From contig NC_090132.1 of assembly GCF_040581485.1 (NCBI RefSeq), forward strand, positions 744,001-808,000: a stretch of 64,000 bases of DNA, given 5' to 3'. The notes below the pieces were generated by a model. That model did not search any database. It saw only the letters and a list, made by a program, of their open reading frames with translations, and had not been told where the DNA came from. The position numbers and the translations under genes were made by a program. How positions within the stretch are numbered: position 1 is the first letter of the stretch; each line of letters opens with the position of its first letter. This document shows, one piece after another, positions 26,593 to 38,878 of the stretch. This stretch comes from Linepithema humile (lineage: Eukaryota; Arthropoda; Insecta; Hymenoptera; Formicidae).

Positions 26593-28556
26593 CGCGGCGA
26601 CACGTGCAGTTCAATTGTCAGCTGCAAGAAATTCTGCGCCCCGATGTTTACCGCCGGTCAGCAATAACCATTCGTGCACCAACCAACTCCTGCTCGACCC
26701 CGTAATATATGCCGGCCGATATATGCGTAATGAGGATGTGCTCGCGGAGGTAAACCGAGAAGCGAAAGTCATGCGCGCGGCAAGCACTGCGCGAAATATT
26801 CAACAATAAAATCGAGAGTGCCGGCCGGATATAAATTTTCGTCGTTTCGTAATGGCGCGATTAAGTCAGCGCGATTTTGTCGCGCCTTGGCGCGTATTGC
26901 GACGATAAAAAAAAAAGATTGTCGCGAAAAAACGGAAGCGACCGGTTCTATTGTTCGCGATCTTCACGCGTACGCGAGCTCTCACGCTTGTCGTCATGGA
27001 ACGTCGCGGATGCGACAACAGCTCGCGAAAGCGAACGAGGGGGGAAACGAATACGCACGAGTAGAGGAGGATCAGTGCGCGAAATTATGAACGCGGGATA
27101 TTCGTGGCGCTACGTCGGATTGTCCACCATCAAGTATCCCTCTCTCGCGTGCAGCGATGCAATTTCGGGGATTGCGGCGCTAAGTGCTATGCTCGTTGTA
27201 AAAGATACCTGCCCCGAGGTGAGCGGTTAACGATACTCTCGCAAATTGTTCGCCGTTTACGCGTGAGAAACGAACGGGATGAAACAAGGTTGGGGATGCC
27301 GCCAGGTACAAACGCGAGCGAGCGGGCAACCAAAGAACGAGCACTAGCGCGATGTCCCTTGACGTCGCGCATTATTCTAATTTCACTGAAATCTAGAACA
27401 TGTCTTTCCTCCGCTCGGTAGGCGGATTGCGCTATGAAAAACTTTAATGGTCCGACATATAGTTTTAAAAAAATTCACAAAAAGGACTACAAAAACCTAA
27501 GCGCGAGTGTCGGGGCGCAAAAAGTTTTATTACTAAATTACCCGCACTTTGGTGCTTATAGCCTTTTTTCTGAAAAAACTTTAATTCAGCTATCGTATCT
27601 ACACCGGCCAGCCGGCTTCTTTTCGGAGGCAGAAAAGTTCGAAAAAGGCTCGAAATCGTGCGATTCAACATCGGTAGATTTATTCTAATTAATATTACCC
27701 ACTTTAGCACAGCGCTTTTCGCCGCGGCGCTCGTCTCGGAATACAGACATTTAGGTTAACGCAGTTATAATTTGATTTTCATGCGGTCGCATATGTTCAA
27801 AGAATTATGTGTCGTAGCTGATAGACGCGGTAAATTGATATTAATGACCTTGAAGCAGCATCTATACGCGTTTCTTTTCGCCGAGAGGAAAATGTGCGCT
27901 CAGATACTCCGCAAATATTCAGCGCGAGCGCTGATAACAAATTAATCACGCCATGTAGCCCGCAAGTCCGAATGAATAAACTATCGCTGGCAAAACGAAA
28001 GCCGTGTCTATGCATGTGTACATATGTATGCGACGCGTGTGAGTTAGCATATAATGACAGCGACAATAGTTGGTGGTGAAAGTTTGCACGCACTTGAGAC
28101 GGCGCGAGCGAGGCATTCGTTGCACGTCTCGTATGCGTGGTGAGTGCACTGTGAGAACGAGCATATTTATTTTCTTTCTACGTCCCGATATATTGGCAAA
28201 CCCGAGCTTAACCCACACGTCTATTTTCGTCCACACATCGGATACTTTGCACCCTATTTTTTATTTATACATTAGCGAAATTTGTCTTATTCTGCGTATA
28301 TCGTTTTAAAGATTTAAACGATACTTTCAGAGATACAAGTAGAGTATCATTGTTTTTTAAATTTTAATGCCTGATAAATTAAATTTTTTATTTTAATCTT
28401 AATAAATAATAATAAATTTTTCCGAATATCTAATTCCGAATTATAACACTCAAAAAAATATTTCGCTGATGTAGTTAGATTTCTAGATATCGCAACAAGA
28501 ATGTATCGCTATTTTTCGTATCTGTGAAAACATTGTTTGTCACATACAGAATTTAT

Positions 28557-28623
28557 AGCAGTAATGTTCTAGCAATAGCTTCTGAAAAATTTAGGTACCA
28601 TTGCTAAATGTTATTCATTGCAT
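28557..28623. ncRNA. Imperfect pre-miRNA-like hairpin
   Basis: The left arm GCAGTAATGTTCTAGCAAT (28558-28576) pairs imperfectly with ATTGCTAAATGTTATTCATTGC (28600-28621) around a loop of about 24 nt. Size fits a miRNA precursor; no known mature sequence recognised. Confidence 0.2.
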
Positions 28624-29292
28624 GATCTAACACGTGATTGATCTTATATAGATAGGCGCTTTAGAGAAACTTTCTTTTTAAAGTTCACAAACAATACAGA
28701 TATATATTCTGTTTCTGTCATCTAAACTGATTAAGTAATTACATATACAATATCACAACAGTTGCTAATCATTTATCTGTTTTAGTTAATTTTTTACACC
28801 TAGAAAATTTTAGCTATTATTGCAAGATCATTTTTTTGAGTGAAACACATAAAATAGAAAATGTACATGCAATCCTGCTGCGGAAATCAATCAACTCGTT
28901 TTATAATTGTTTGATTAATTATATAAAATTTACTTTATCGACATATTAATGGATTGGATTTATTTTTGATGTGCTAAAAAAATCTTTGGAAAAACACTGC
29001 TCCTTCATTATTGCGGCTTGAAGGCGAGTGCCTTTTCGATTTAATAGAAACCGCACAATTTAATAGAAACGCAGATAATAGAAACAAGTCGGCAGGACCC
29101 AAGATGTCTGACACAGATTGTTCCTGGCACGTGTCGATTCGACCAACAAACCCAAATTCAATCGCCAGATAATCTTCGATTATAATGCTCGAATCACATT
29201 CAGATTAGCAGATAAGAAATTTATTGGAGCGATTGAATGACATTGATTATTAGCGAAAAAAAGAACAGAAAAAAGATAGGCAGAACTCGTTA

Positions 29293-29336
29293 CGGATGCA
29301 GCAGCACTTAAAAGCAGTGACTACAGCATCCGTAGG
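29293..29336. repeat. Short hairpin with 9-bp perfect outer stem
   Basis: TACGGATGC and GCATCCGTA close a 44-nt structure with an inner CACT/AGTG pairing. Function unknown. Confidence 0.3.
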
Positions 29337-32300
29337 TGAAATGAATAGTAACAGCTTTGAAGTACCCTTTACTTGATTGGTAATATGTAATGTGCCGTCT
29401 GAGTAGGTTAATGCATCTTGTTACGTAGGTGTTTGTGTTGCTTGTGTCGCTTGTCAACTTGAAGGAAATGGAAGCATATATGAACACGTAGGACATCTAA
29501 TATATCTGCTAATAATAGATCGTGCTGCAATCTCGAAGTTCTCGAACATTCCTGGCATCTCGCAAATGTCAGCATACAAAGATAAATGTATCTTGATTTT
29601 AGCATAAACGGCGAACAACAAGTATTATTATTTAATATGTACATTCGCGACATTGTATATTATTCGTACACTTTATTAAATTTAAAGATAGAGAAATGAA
29701 TTATTTCTTTATAAAGAAGCAAGAATTGTAATTTACACAGCGAAAAATATTCATATTGATAAAGTTTCTTTTTCTTCTTTGAAAGAGAAAAACAAAAATG
29801 GCATTTTACGGCTTAATTGAGAACTACGTTCTGCGTCTGTCGCAAATGCGTTAAAAAAACTTATAGATTATTTAAATAATTGCCAAAATAAATATAATTA
29901 TTTAAGAAAAATTACAAAAATTATACATTGCGTCAGATTGTATCTTGCAAAAAAATATGCGCGTGTGCGTCAGCATATATCGTCCGTCGGAATAAAAAGT
30001 CGGAATAAAAAGGGAAATAGCCGCTTCGCGCTCCTGGCTTGATTCGCTCGATGCATCCTCGATGCTCCGATAAGGATCACATCGAGTTCGTATTGTTCTT
30101 TTTCGTACACCTTCCTTCCGACTGTTGTCATTTTCACTCGCGCGGAGGCCGCCGCGAGTAACTTCTTCAGAATCATCGTGAGTAGCGATCGGAGATTATT
30201 AGCAGCGGAAACAGGCTAACGAAATGGGACGATGACTGTGCGCTTTTTAGACATCGTGCTTTTTAGAATGAAAATAGAACGGGCAAAGGGCAGTAGACTG
30301 AGCTTTTCAAAGAAGATCGAGACGCGGCTGTAAAGAGCGATAAGTAGGTAAGTAGGCGCGCGGGAAGATGCTACCATTTTTTTTCTTCGTTAACATCGCC
30401 GTACGACGGTGTACATCATCGCGACAACAGCATCTCGATTGCGTTTCTCAACGAACAATAGTTCCTACGCAATAATGTGTTAATAACATTTTCCGGCGAA
30501 ATCAATCATTCGACATCGCTTTGGCCTCTTATCGCGGCAACAAGTTGCAACGATAGGCGCGTTAAGCCTTAATCGATACAGGTTTCACTCATTAAAGTGA
30601 GATTTTCTGTCGTGCACAGAGTTGGGCGAGACTCGATTTACGGCGTACCGTTACGTACACAGTTTGTGCATCTACCAGTTGCGCACGCGGCAAAACGATG
30701 TTGCGCGCGGATATAAATTTAATTAAGAAAAAAAAAGAAGAGAGAAGGAGGAACAAATGATGTGCATTAACGACGAAGATCGGAAATTGCGATAACGCGA
30801 ATGCGATTGCACTTGGGACATCACGTAATTATCCGTAGTAGTTGTTCGGAATTTATATTTACAGTCGATTAACGCATAGCAGCCGCACCCAAATTAGTAG
30901 AACGCCACCCGCGCGTGGCGTTCCTCGGAAAGTACTACTACAAGACAATAGAATAATTGGAAAGGTTTGTTCGTGCGGTTAAATTAATTGGCACTATTTA
31001 AAATCACCGGTCGCGTTGCGTGTGTTGGCTGTGCGTGAACTTTCTCGCGGCACTTCGCGCCACGCATACAAGTTGCACGGGATGTGGTCGAGAAACTGCG
31101 GTGGGAAAAAAAAAATGAAGCAAATGATTCGCTTATGAATAAATCCCGGTAATTAATAGAAACACACAAAAAAAAAAAAAGTGGCACGGCTTTCCTCGTC
31201 ACCCAGGGGGTACCGTGCCCGGCACGCGTTCCCGTTTTTTTACATGGCGGGAATCCCCAGGAGGCCTACACCATGCCACACGCTCGGGCGTGTGGAAAAT
31301 AAGTGGAAAGTAATGCGAAAACAGAAGGACTACACGTCCTCTTTATCGAAGTTTCATTTTGTGTCAATCAATTGCTCATGGATGTGCGCAAAGCCTCGTA
31401 AGAATGTTCATGTTTCTGACGTTAACCGCTTAATGTTGACCGCGTATGAACGATATCGGCAGAAAATTATATTTTTTTACGTGAAATAACGATAGTTCTC
31501 GTGATAAGAGATTGATAATAATAGATCGACAAGGTTATGAACTATATAATTATATATTATAAATTTATTAATTACCCGCATGTCTGGAATTTGTATATTT
31601 ATTGCGCAACGTTGCAATGTAATCGTGTGGGAGCACGGGATCTTCACGCAACTTCATTAACGTATAATAATTCATTATACGTGATATAATGTATATAAAA
31701 TGTAGCAAACTCTTGTGAGATTTTAATCTGTATTTATTTAATTAGAGAAACACGCTCGCAGAAATATATGTGAATCTAATAAGCTCGTATTATATTGCAG
31801 ACGGTAGATTAATCATATTTACCGAATTTCTCGCGAGAGATGCCATGCCATATTGGCAGAATCGTGCGTGCACGTGCCTCTTAACGTTACTGATCCATCA
31901 GCGTAATTTTGTTGATGGAATATCATCTTGCTATTATCACTGTTACCGAGAAGGTTCCGGGAGAACGGAAAGCTTTACCCTCATAGCAATATCATCGTGT
32001 ACATCCTTGATTTCCTCGAGCCGCCGAGATCGTTCATAGCGGAACAAACGAAACCTTACATTACTATACCGATAAATTTCATAATATCGGTATTTATCTT
32101 ATACACTAAGAGAGCACTCTTATACCCAATGGATAATACCTCTCCCCGATGTTATCTGACGTACGGACCGATCTGAAACGCAGCCGCCGTTAATACGCGA
32201 CCGAGACTTAGGGATCCGTGGTGTGCGCGATCACTGATCACGAGAACACGAGAGATGTACACGCCACCGGAACAGTGCCTTATATATCCTGGAAGTTATT

Positions 32301-33102
32301 GATCATCCCTTCGCTTCCAGTCAGGTCAGGTCGGTCGCGCACGGTGCACGTGCGCAGATTCTTTCTGCCCGATGCTGCTGAAGCGCGGAAGCGCTCCATG
32401 TTATACCTTATTCAACATTGTTAGACAATGGTATTAACCGTTCGCGATGTAGACTAATTTTAGCAATATCTATCGAATAATTGGCATTAGCCAATCATTG
32501 AATAATTTTATTTCGGTGTATATTATTGGCATCGGCTGATGATAAATTTTTATTACTTGAACAATTTTCTTGAAAACGGAATGTTATACAAATATTGAAA
32601 ATGTAATTTATTCATTACAATTATTCGCTGTTTTAAACGCTTGAAGGAAAGAAACTTCTTTTACCCATAGAATTATTAGAAATGAATGCATCAAATTTAT
32701 CGTGAAGGATTATTCGGTCGAAATTTCAGTAAATTCAATTTTTGATACCATGAAAATATGGGGAAGTCACTTTCTTTAAATTGTTATTATATTTTTACAC
32801 AAATAAATATATGGAGATTATTTTTATATGTTTAAACTTGATATCATCAAACGATTTTGATTTTGATTTTAATGTTTATTTTGAGATTTGAAGATATAAT
32901 TTAGAATTTTCAATCCAGACGAAATATACGTCTACAAAAGAGATCTTAAGAACGTCCAAGATATGAAAGAAGGTCTGAAAGATTAGGACGTCTGTTGGAC
33001 GTCTGTTGAACTTTCACATTGTTGGGAAGCGAGACGAAGTATAATTGCGGTCATCTAAAATTAATACTTGAGTTACATTGTGGTTCTTGTAAAGTTCGCA
33101 TC

Positions 33103-33261
33103 TCAAGTTCCACATAACTGAAATTGTTTTAAAACTGTCACATTTACTCTTTTCTGTAATAATTGAATAGTATTAATTAATTTGAGTGCAAATTCAGTTG
33201 TCGACTCATTTTTTTGAATTTGTTTGCGTAATCTTTCTATTCTACATTTTACACTCCTCAT
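33103..33261 (-). CDS. Hypothetical small helical protein, 52 aa
   Basis: On the - strand an acceptor (CATTATTTAG, exon edge 33268) is followed by AGAAATATGAGG and a 52-codon frame (MRSVKCRIERLRKQIQ...QFQLCGT) ending in TGA. It is rich in Lys/Arg/Glu/Leu/Gln with an amphipathic, coiled-coil-like spacing; no signal peptide is visible. The exon can be joined to the - strand leader at 33864; the joined frame has a TAG upstream and no earlier ATG, so the ATG at 33261 would be the start. Alternatively it is the last exon of a longer protein. No close AATAAA was seen. Family not recognised. Confidence 0.4.
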   Translation of the reverse strand: MRSVKCRIERLRKQIQKNESTTEFALKLINTIQLLQKRVNVTVLKQFQLCGT

Positions 33262-33863
33262 ATTTCTGCTAAATAATGATAACAAATATAATTACATGTT
33301 TTCTACTATTTAAAAAAATATTATTGCTATTTATTTAATTAAATACGCACAGAAGCGCGTGAATTAAAACACTAATTTAAAAAAAAACTTCTTTTATCCT
33401 TAAATAAAAATTAATGCACACATTTAATGATTTACTTCAGAATAAAATTACGTAGAATAAAGGGTAAATTTTATGATTGCATAAATATTTACGAGCGATA
33501 GTATATGCGTATATACATATTTATGAGTATTTCTTTGCTGTGAAACACAGTTAATGTTACGAAAAAGATGCTCTTGTAAATATTTTCTTCATTAAATATA
33601 TTTAATTAATATTATTATATTCCGATATTATACACAAAATTTTCATTTTGTTACATTTTTCTTTATATGAAAATATATTTTAATTTCCATTACTTTATAA
33701 ATTTTCGAAAATGAATCTTACCGATATTTGATGTAACAATAAGCAAATTTATAATAACAACGGATATATAATATATATTTTTAAATCTGTATAAATATTG
33801 AAAGCAAAAATATATCGGATATTGGTACTGCAGAAATACAGCTGGTAACGTTTTCTTACTCAC

Positions 33864-33950
33864 ATCGTGGTTAGCAAAGTCTGAACAGATGGCGGAATAC
33901 ACCGCTACCAACGGTAGTCAGCTATCAGCCACAATGGCTGCAGTAGATCA
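33864..33950 (-). other. Probable non-coding first exon of the - strand 52-aa gene
   Basis: It ends with CACGAT before GTGAGTAAG, a near-perfect donor on the - strand. No ATG-initiated frame of useful length crosses the junction. The upstream limit is a guess. Confidence 0.35.
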
Positions 33951-33960
33951 TAACAAGTAC
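33865..33960. promoter_or_regulatory. Putative bidirectional promoter with ATGGCGG/ATGGCTG motifs
   Basis: This about 100-bp, relatively GC-rich island in AT-rich DNA holds CAGATGGCGG and CACAATGGCTGC on +, resembling YY1/Pho-type promoter sites. On the - strand it reads into a consensus donor (CACGAT/GTGAGTAAG, exon edge 33864); on the + strand it leads to a donor at 34092. Genes lie on both sides pointing away. The + ATGs here open only short frames (one of 34 codons), which could be uORFs. Confidence 0.45.
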
Positions 33961-34508
33961 TGCGTGTTTTTGTATCGTAATATAAAGGTTTAAAAAGAGT
34001 ATTATTTCTATTAATATCCGAAAATTAAAAAGAAGAATGTAAACATAACATCCTGAACACAGCATCTGCGAAAAGATAGATATTTTGATAGGTATGTACA
34101 TGATATTGCATACTGATGGTGAATCATTACAGTGATTACATGGACTGTGATATTTTCCGTCACTAGGTGGCAATAGTAGAACGATAACTATCATTCAACG
34201 CACTTTATGCGTTTTTCTGTAATTAACTGCTGAATTTGCACTCAAATTAATATGTATTTCAATTTTTTTTAAATTTTAAATAACAATTGTAACGAACTAA
34301 AAATTACATAGCAATTTTTGTTTATAAAATCTACAATTAATTATTATTTGTATAATTTAAAATAAAAACTATGTGTTTATTAAATAACAAATTGTAATTA
34401 AAAATTAAACGTAATAAAAATTAGATCTAATTGAAAAATAGATTTGTTCACATTGTATATAAATTGAAGTAGTGACAGACAATTAAAGGTGATAATTGTT
34501 GTTTCCAG

Positions 34509-34615
34509 GACGTTTCACGTCTTATGAATTAATACTAAGATGCATTTGATGCATTCAACCAAAGGAAATACTGATATAATCGCTAAATAATCGATGAACC
34601 ACCGTGTACTATATA
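34509..34615 (+). other. 5' UTR part of exon 2 of the 158-aa gene, with uORFs
   Basis: It starts after the acceptor GTTGTTTCCAG. It contains three short upstream ATG frames, one of which (ATG near 34594) runs past the main start in another frame. A matching upstream donor is GATAG/GTATGT after 34091, giving an intron of about 417 bp; a weaker alternative donor is AAG/GTTTAA near 33988. Confidence 0.45.
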
Positions 34616-35092
34616 ATGGGAAAGATGAAAAGAATACCGAGACCATTTATAAAAATTAAACGTCTTTCTAGAAGAAAAAAAAAGATTCTACTGGGTCGAG
34701 AGATTAAGAAATATGTGCGGCGAAAATGGGAACGGGACAAAATACGCAGTATTCTGGAGGCTATCACTACAGTTAATTTTAAGGCACTAAAAATTACAAC
34801 GGATTCAGAAATTGATTACGTGAAAAGAATATCGGCGATATCGATTTATGATCAAATTTATAGAAACCCAGTACAAGTAAATATTTCTGAAGATTCCATG
34901 CACATTAGACCCGACGTAATGCACCAATTACGCAATTTAGGTATTAATGATGAAAATGAAGAAAATTGTAATGCGTCGCATCATGACGTCGTATTCGATG
35001 TTTCGCAAAAAACCTTTTATCTTCATATAAGTGACAATAACGAACCAGATATAAGTGATGGAATAAAAAATATCGCCGTATCAGATATGTGA
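34616..35092 (+). CDS. Hypothetical protein, 158 aa, basic N-terminus
   Basis: An open frame of 158 codons in strongly AT-rich DNA, where such length is unlikely by chance. ATG 34616 is the first in-frame start (a TGA lies at 34595). Residues 1-45 are very basic (KRIPRPFIKIK, RRKKKILLGREIKK); the middle is mixed helix-like; the last 60 residues are acidic and Asn/Asp-rich. There is no signal peptide or membrane segment. The charge pattern would suit a nuclear or nucleic-acid-associated protein (inference). A strong acceptor (TTGTTTCCAG ending 34508) precedes it, so the CDS lies in a second exon; several short uORFs precede the start. AATAAA at 35147 with a GT-rich stretch after it fits 3' end formation. 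Family not recognised. Confidence 0.65.
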   Translation: MGKMKRIPRPFIKIKRLSRRKKKILLGREIKKYVRRKWERDKIRSILEAITTVNFKALKITTDSEIDYVKRISAISIYDQIYRNPVQVNISEDSMHIRPDVMHQLRNLGINDENEENCNASHHDVVFDVSQKTFYLHISDNNEPDISDGIKNIAVSDM

Positions 35093-35146
35093 ATGAAGTA
35101 AAAGAATTTTAGAAATTTAGAAACAAGTTTTATTTACTACATTTAA

Positions 35147-35152
35147 AATAAA
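35147..35152 (+). terminator. Polyadenylation signal of the 158-aa gene
   Basis: AATAAA lies 55 bp after the stop codon, followed by a GT-rich stretch (35174-35190) typical of the downstream cleavage element. Confidence 0.55.
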
Positions 35153-36484
35153 TATTTTATTGTCACACGATAAGTGTGTGTATATAAACATATCTTTCAT
35201 GATATACATACATGCATGCGTTTCATAGTAATTGTACTTTTGTAATGTAAAATTATATAATTAATAACTATAACTTAATGAAAAATCTTTTATAATTAAT
35301 ATATAAACTTTATATTGTATGATAATAACTCTGCAGAAATAATAAATTATTAACATTGCGGAAAAGGATATTCGATTGACTGCATAATTAGGCATTCGTG
35401 ATTAATCTCAGCTTTTAAGATTCCGATAATTATACTTTAGTACTTTTTACTTATACTTTATGTTAAAAAGGCTAGAATTTTAAACTTTTCCTTAAAGAAT
35501 TAATATTTTTTATTTTAGTTTGAACAAGTACACAATTGTTATATATGTCGATAAGAAATTGGCATTTCACGATGTTGTGCTCACAGGGATTTTTCTAAGC
35601 AGGTAATCACAGTGTAAGACTTTAAGACGTGTCTTATCATTTATTTACTATACTTATATTCCTAAGATTCTTGCATCATATGGACTCTAGCGTCGCGCAT
35701 TGCCCACGTTCGTGGTGCTTCGGTGCAACCCGAGATGCATCGGAATCGATTATGCAGCATAGGTTGTTATTGAAGTTTCAAATTTCGACTTGAAAACGTA
35801 TGACGTGGTGGGTGCAAAGTACCGGCTTTTTGGACGTTCTTTACTAAATAGTATCATTATCGCAAATTATAATCTCAGCAAAATAATTCGGTATACTCGT
35901 GCATAAATTTGTCTGCTATTTAATTCTTCAAATTGTAATATTATAGCGATTTTATCCATTCTACATGTGCAGTGTAAGCGAAGTTGAAATACCCTTCTTT
36001 TAGCAATAAATACAATGAAAATAATTATTGAAAATAAATAAAAAACTTTTTAAAAATATTAATTTCTAGGTTAGCGATTGCGATGGAATTATTAGTGCAT
36101 ATATAAAAGGAAAAAAAAAACGGATTTTATCGAAGTCTAATGACTTAATTAAACTTGGCCTCATGCTAACGGTTAATTGCATATCGCGATATTTCGGAGG
36201 ATCTTTGTCTTATGGAGTGGTCCAAAGATGCGGAGGAGAGCAAACCATTGTGAACCAACCGGTCGGAAGCGACCAAACGGCGCGCGCAGCGAGCGGATGA
36301 GAGATGCACAAAAGGTGCGGGGGCCACGCGGTTGGATCGGCTTCGGAATGGAACTGGAAACGAAAGGCTCGTCGTGAACGGGCGGGGAGCGGTTGGATGC
36401 CACAGGCGCACACTGTTATACGTGTGTGTTAGTGTGGTGAGACTCTGTATACACAGTATACACGCCGAGAGCGGCCGGAGGAGT
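35153..36484. other. Intergenic stretch before the CpG-rich promoter
   Basis: AT-rich to about 36.16 kb, then an abrupt CpG-rich rise to 36.73 kb. Overlapping open frames at 36166-36413 on both strands are composition effects. No gene recognised. Confidence 0.5.
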
Positions 36485-36727
36485 CGGTCAGTCAGTCAGT
36501 CAGTCGCAGTCGGCGAGTCGCTCACGGCTGTGCTCCGCGATCGCGTATAGCTGTTTATTATTATTTTTTTTTTATTTCCTTGTTTCTACTCATTTTATGC
36601 GGTGTTTTAATTTGGTGATCGAGACACTCGATCGAGAAGACTCGTTTCGGCCGCTCACCGACAGGATTATCGAGCCTCCGCGGCAGAATGCGTCACGCCG
36701 GGTGTGATCTCTGAGACTTGTGACAGG
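36485..36727 (+). promoter_or_regulatory. CpG-rich promoter and probable non-coding first exon, likely of the PEAK1-like gene
   Basis: A CpG-rich island (about 36170-36730) contains four GTCA units (36487-36503) that supply repeated TCAGT initiator-like sequences, then a GC-rich leader ending in CAGG before GTAAGGA at 36728, a near-consensus donor. The leader has no sustained open frame. Inferred: this is a TSS plus untranslated first exon. The first coding exon of the PEAK1-like gene at 58434 starts with an acceptor and needs such an upstream exon, so it is the best visible target, with an intron of about 21.7 kb. Another target cannot be excluded. Confidence 0.5.
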
Positions 36728-37156
36728 GTAAGGACCTTTCGTTTATTTCATTGGTGGAAGAAAGCGTTCTTGTGTGAGAAAAAATTGTATAAGATTTGGG
36801 TAAAGTAGATGAGGAGTCTGGAGCAAATAGAATCTGGCGTTTCTACAATATTCGCTCTAAAGAAGTTATCTAAAACGCAGGTCGCGAAAAGTTGCGAGTT
36901 TGATTCATTCTATGCCATATATGTGGTTGTAATCATTCAGAAACAAGACATTATTTTCAATTATCTATAATTATTTAGCGACAATTTTGTAAGAAACAGG
37001 TTTTTCAGATAAATTTTCTATTTGAAATTTCATGACATTCATATTCTTTTTCTTTTTTTTTTGTTCTTTTCTTTTTGCTGAGTAGACACAATTATTGTAT
37101 CCAGGATAAATACGAGATAAGCACGTTCATGACGCACATACGAATTGTACACTCAC

Positions 37157-37232
37157 GGAATTCTGCCGGATACCGATAGTAGTCCTCGTCATTTCGAATT
37201 GCTCCTTTGATGCACAGCGTGTAGTGCGATTA
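37157..37232 (-). CDS. Candidate coding exon on the - strand (25 codons)
   Basis: An acceptor CATCACAG and a donor GTGAGTG flank 76 nt. After one base the frame is open for 25 codons (NRTTRCASKEQ...GIRQNS), exiting in phase 0. Its entry phase is the one required by the exon at 47643-47763, though other exons could lie between. A different frame also reads well for 20 codons, so the call is weak. Confidence 0.2.
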
Positions 37233-37440
37233 CTGTGATGGAAAACATAGAAGAAAAATTGCAAACTAAAAATTTTTAGAGAATGCATTTTATAAATTAT
37301 TTTTTATAAATATGCATCACGAATTATACAAAAATAATCTCCAAATAATGATAACAGTATGAAATTAAAATTACATTTTTATCGTGCTGTAGCAATTGGA
37401 TTTTGTATTTAAACTTTAATTTAACACGGTTTTCTCTTAC

Positions 37441-37542
37441 CGATATACAGTTAACTGTACGTGGGAAAACTTTTATCGGAGACCGATGTACAATACACTG
37501 TACATCTAATTTGTAAGTGCTTTTGCCTTCATCAGATTTCAT
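37441..37542 (-). CDS. Candidate coding exon on the - strand (34 codons from ATG)
   Basis: ATG at 37542 opens 34 codons (MKSDEGKSTYKLDVQ...TVNCIS), ending in phase 0 before GTAAGAGAA, a good donor. Composition is protein-like, but the length is within chance for this DNA, and the region also contains palindromes (37444-37460 and 37486-37508). Confidence 0.2.
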
Positions 37543-38878
37543 ATGAATATGCAAATATGTGATGAGAAAAAAGAGACCTCAAAGAGCCGTCTTTTAATTT
37601 TAATAATTATACTTAGGTTTCTATGTTCAATAATAGCTTTTTTTTTATTTACATAGAGAATTGCACAATACGAATAATTTTATTTTCATTAATGAGAGCT
37701 TTGTTTTGAAAACGATGAATGATAAAACTTTTACGTCTTTGAAACTCCATTCAAGTGTGCGATAATTAATCCAAGTTAGATCCGTCGCAATTCGTGCACC
37801 TTTACGATTTCACTATTCGCTACAACTTCCGCCGTCGACTTTCGCGAGTGCATTTTTTTCCATAACGATCATTGCACTGCTTTGTCCACTGTTGTGATAA
37901 TGCCCGCGTTAAAATGTAACGCCATATGTGATAAAACTTGCAGCGTCTACTTTCGAACAAACCGCGCTCACGCACGCGATAGTTGTGCACGTGCGCCTGG
38001 ATTTACGCACGAATAAATTCTTAAATCGCTCTTGCGCTTAATGGCACGTTTTGCACCGCTACCGCGTCATTTTCTCTTACGATATGTCACGATGTGTCTC
38101 CGTCCCACGCTTCTTTTCCGAAGAATAAAACAACGTATAAGTTTCAGCGTTACATTCTTATTTTTTTGTGCATTTTCTGTAGGTCTTTTTTAATATCTTT
38201 GTTTCACGGTTATTAAAAAGATTTTTTATACTCGGTTTTTTTTTGTAGATTTCTTTCACAATATATCAGATACTTTTATATTGCAAAAATCTGTAATTCT
38301 TTACATGCGAACGGATATGACTCAAAAATATGAATAAAAGATCGTAGCGTACTAGATTTACTACGAAGAAGAATTTTGTTCTACGTACTGTAATTTACAT
38401 CTTTCGTGTCTTACTCATCTTCGAAACAACGTTTGAATTTTCTTGAAACGCAGCTTGTACAATGCTGAACGAAGTCATTATTACACACAATAATAATGGC
38501 TCTATTCATAACGTTTCAATCCTATTGATTATTCATTCACAAGTGCATATCATGAAGACATGCGATATGCGGTATGCGGAGAGAGTGTCTAAAAAAATAT
38601 GTCAAATTTTAGAAACGTATTCCATTCATCTTGAGATTAAGAAAAATTCTTCGTGTATGATTATAACTCCTCAGTTCGAATCGCAAATAAATTTTTTTTA
38701 TCCGCTGCAAAGTTTTTTCCACAAGTTAAACATATTTATGCAAATTGGAAAGAAACAGAAATCAATTTTATTTGCGTAATATTGCATAAAAAATCTCTTC
38801 CACGGTAAATGCGGAAGATATAAATTTCAACTCGATTTCATCATTCAGCGGATCTGTTCGCTGTGAACTTGTTCGAGT

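Larger units (their letters stand above)
26593..33102. other. Non-coding stretch
   Basis: CpG-rich to about 27.7 kb with overlapping frames on several strands, then AT-rich. A 13-bp tandem duplication (GGAATAAAAAGTC units) lies near 29990-30012 and an 11-bp one (GGACGTCTGTT) near 32984-33006. A 68-codon - strand ATG frame (29970-30176) is charged and protein-like but unsupported. Confidence 0.4.

Noticed and set aside
29970..30176. 68-codon - strand ATG frame
   Set aside because: Charged and protein-like at the start, but short, isolated and without transcript signals.
38462..38779. 105-codon + ATG frame in AT-rich DNA
   Set aside because: Good start context but no recognisable domain, splice or poly(A) support; length is within chance for the window.
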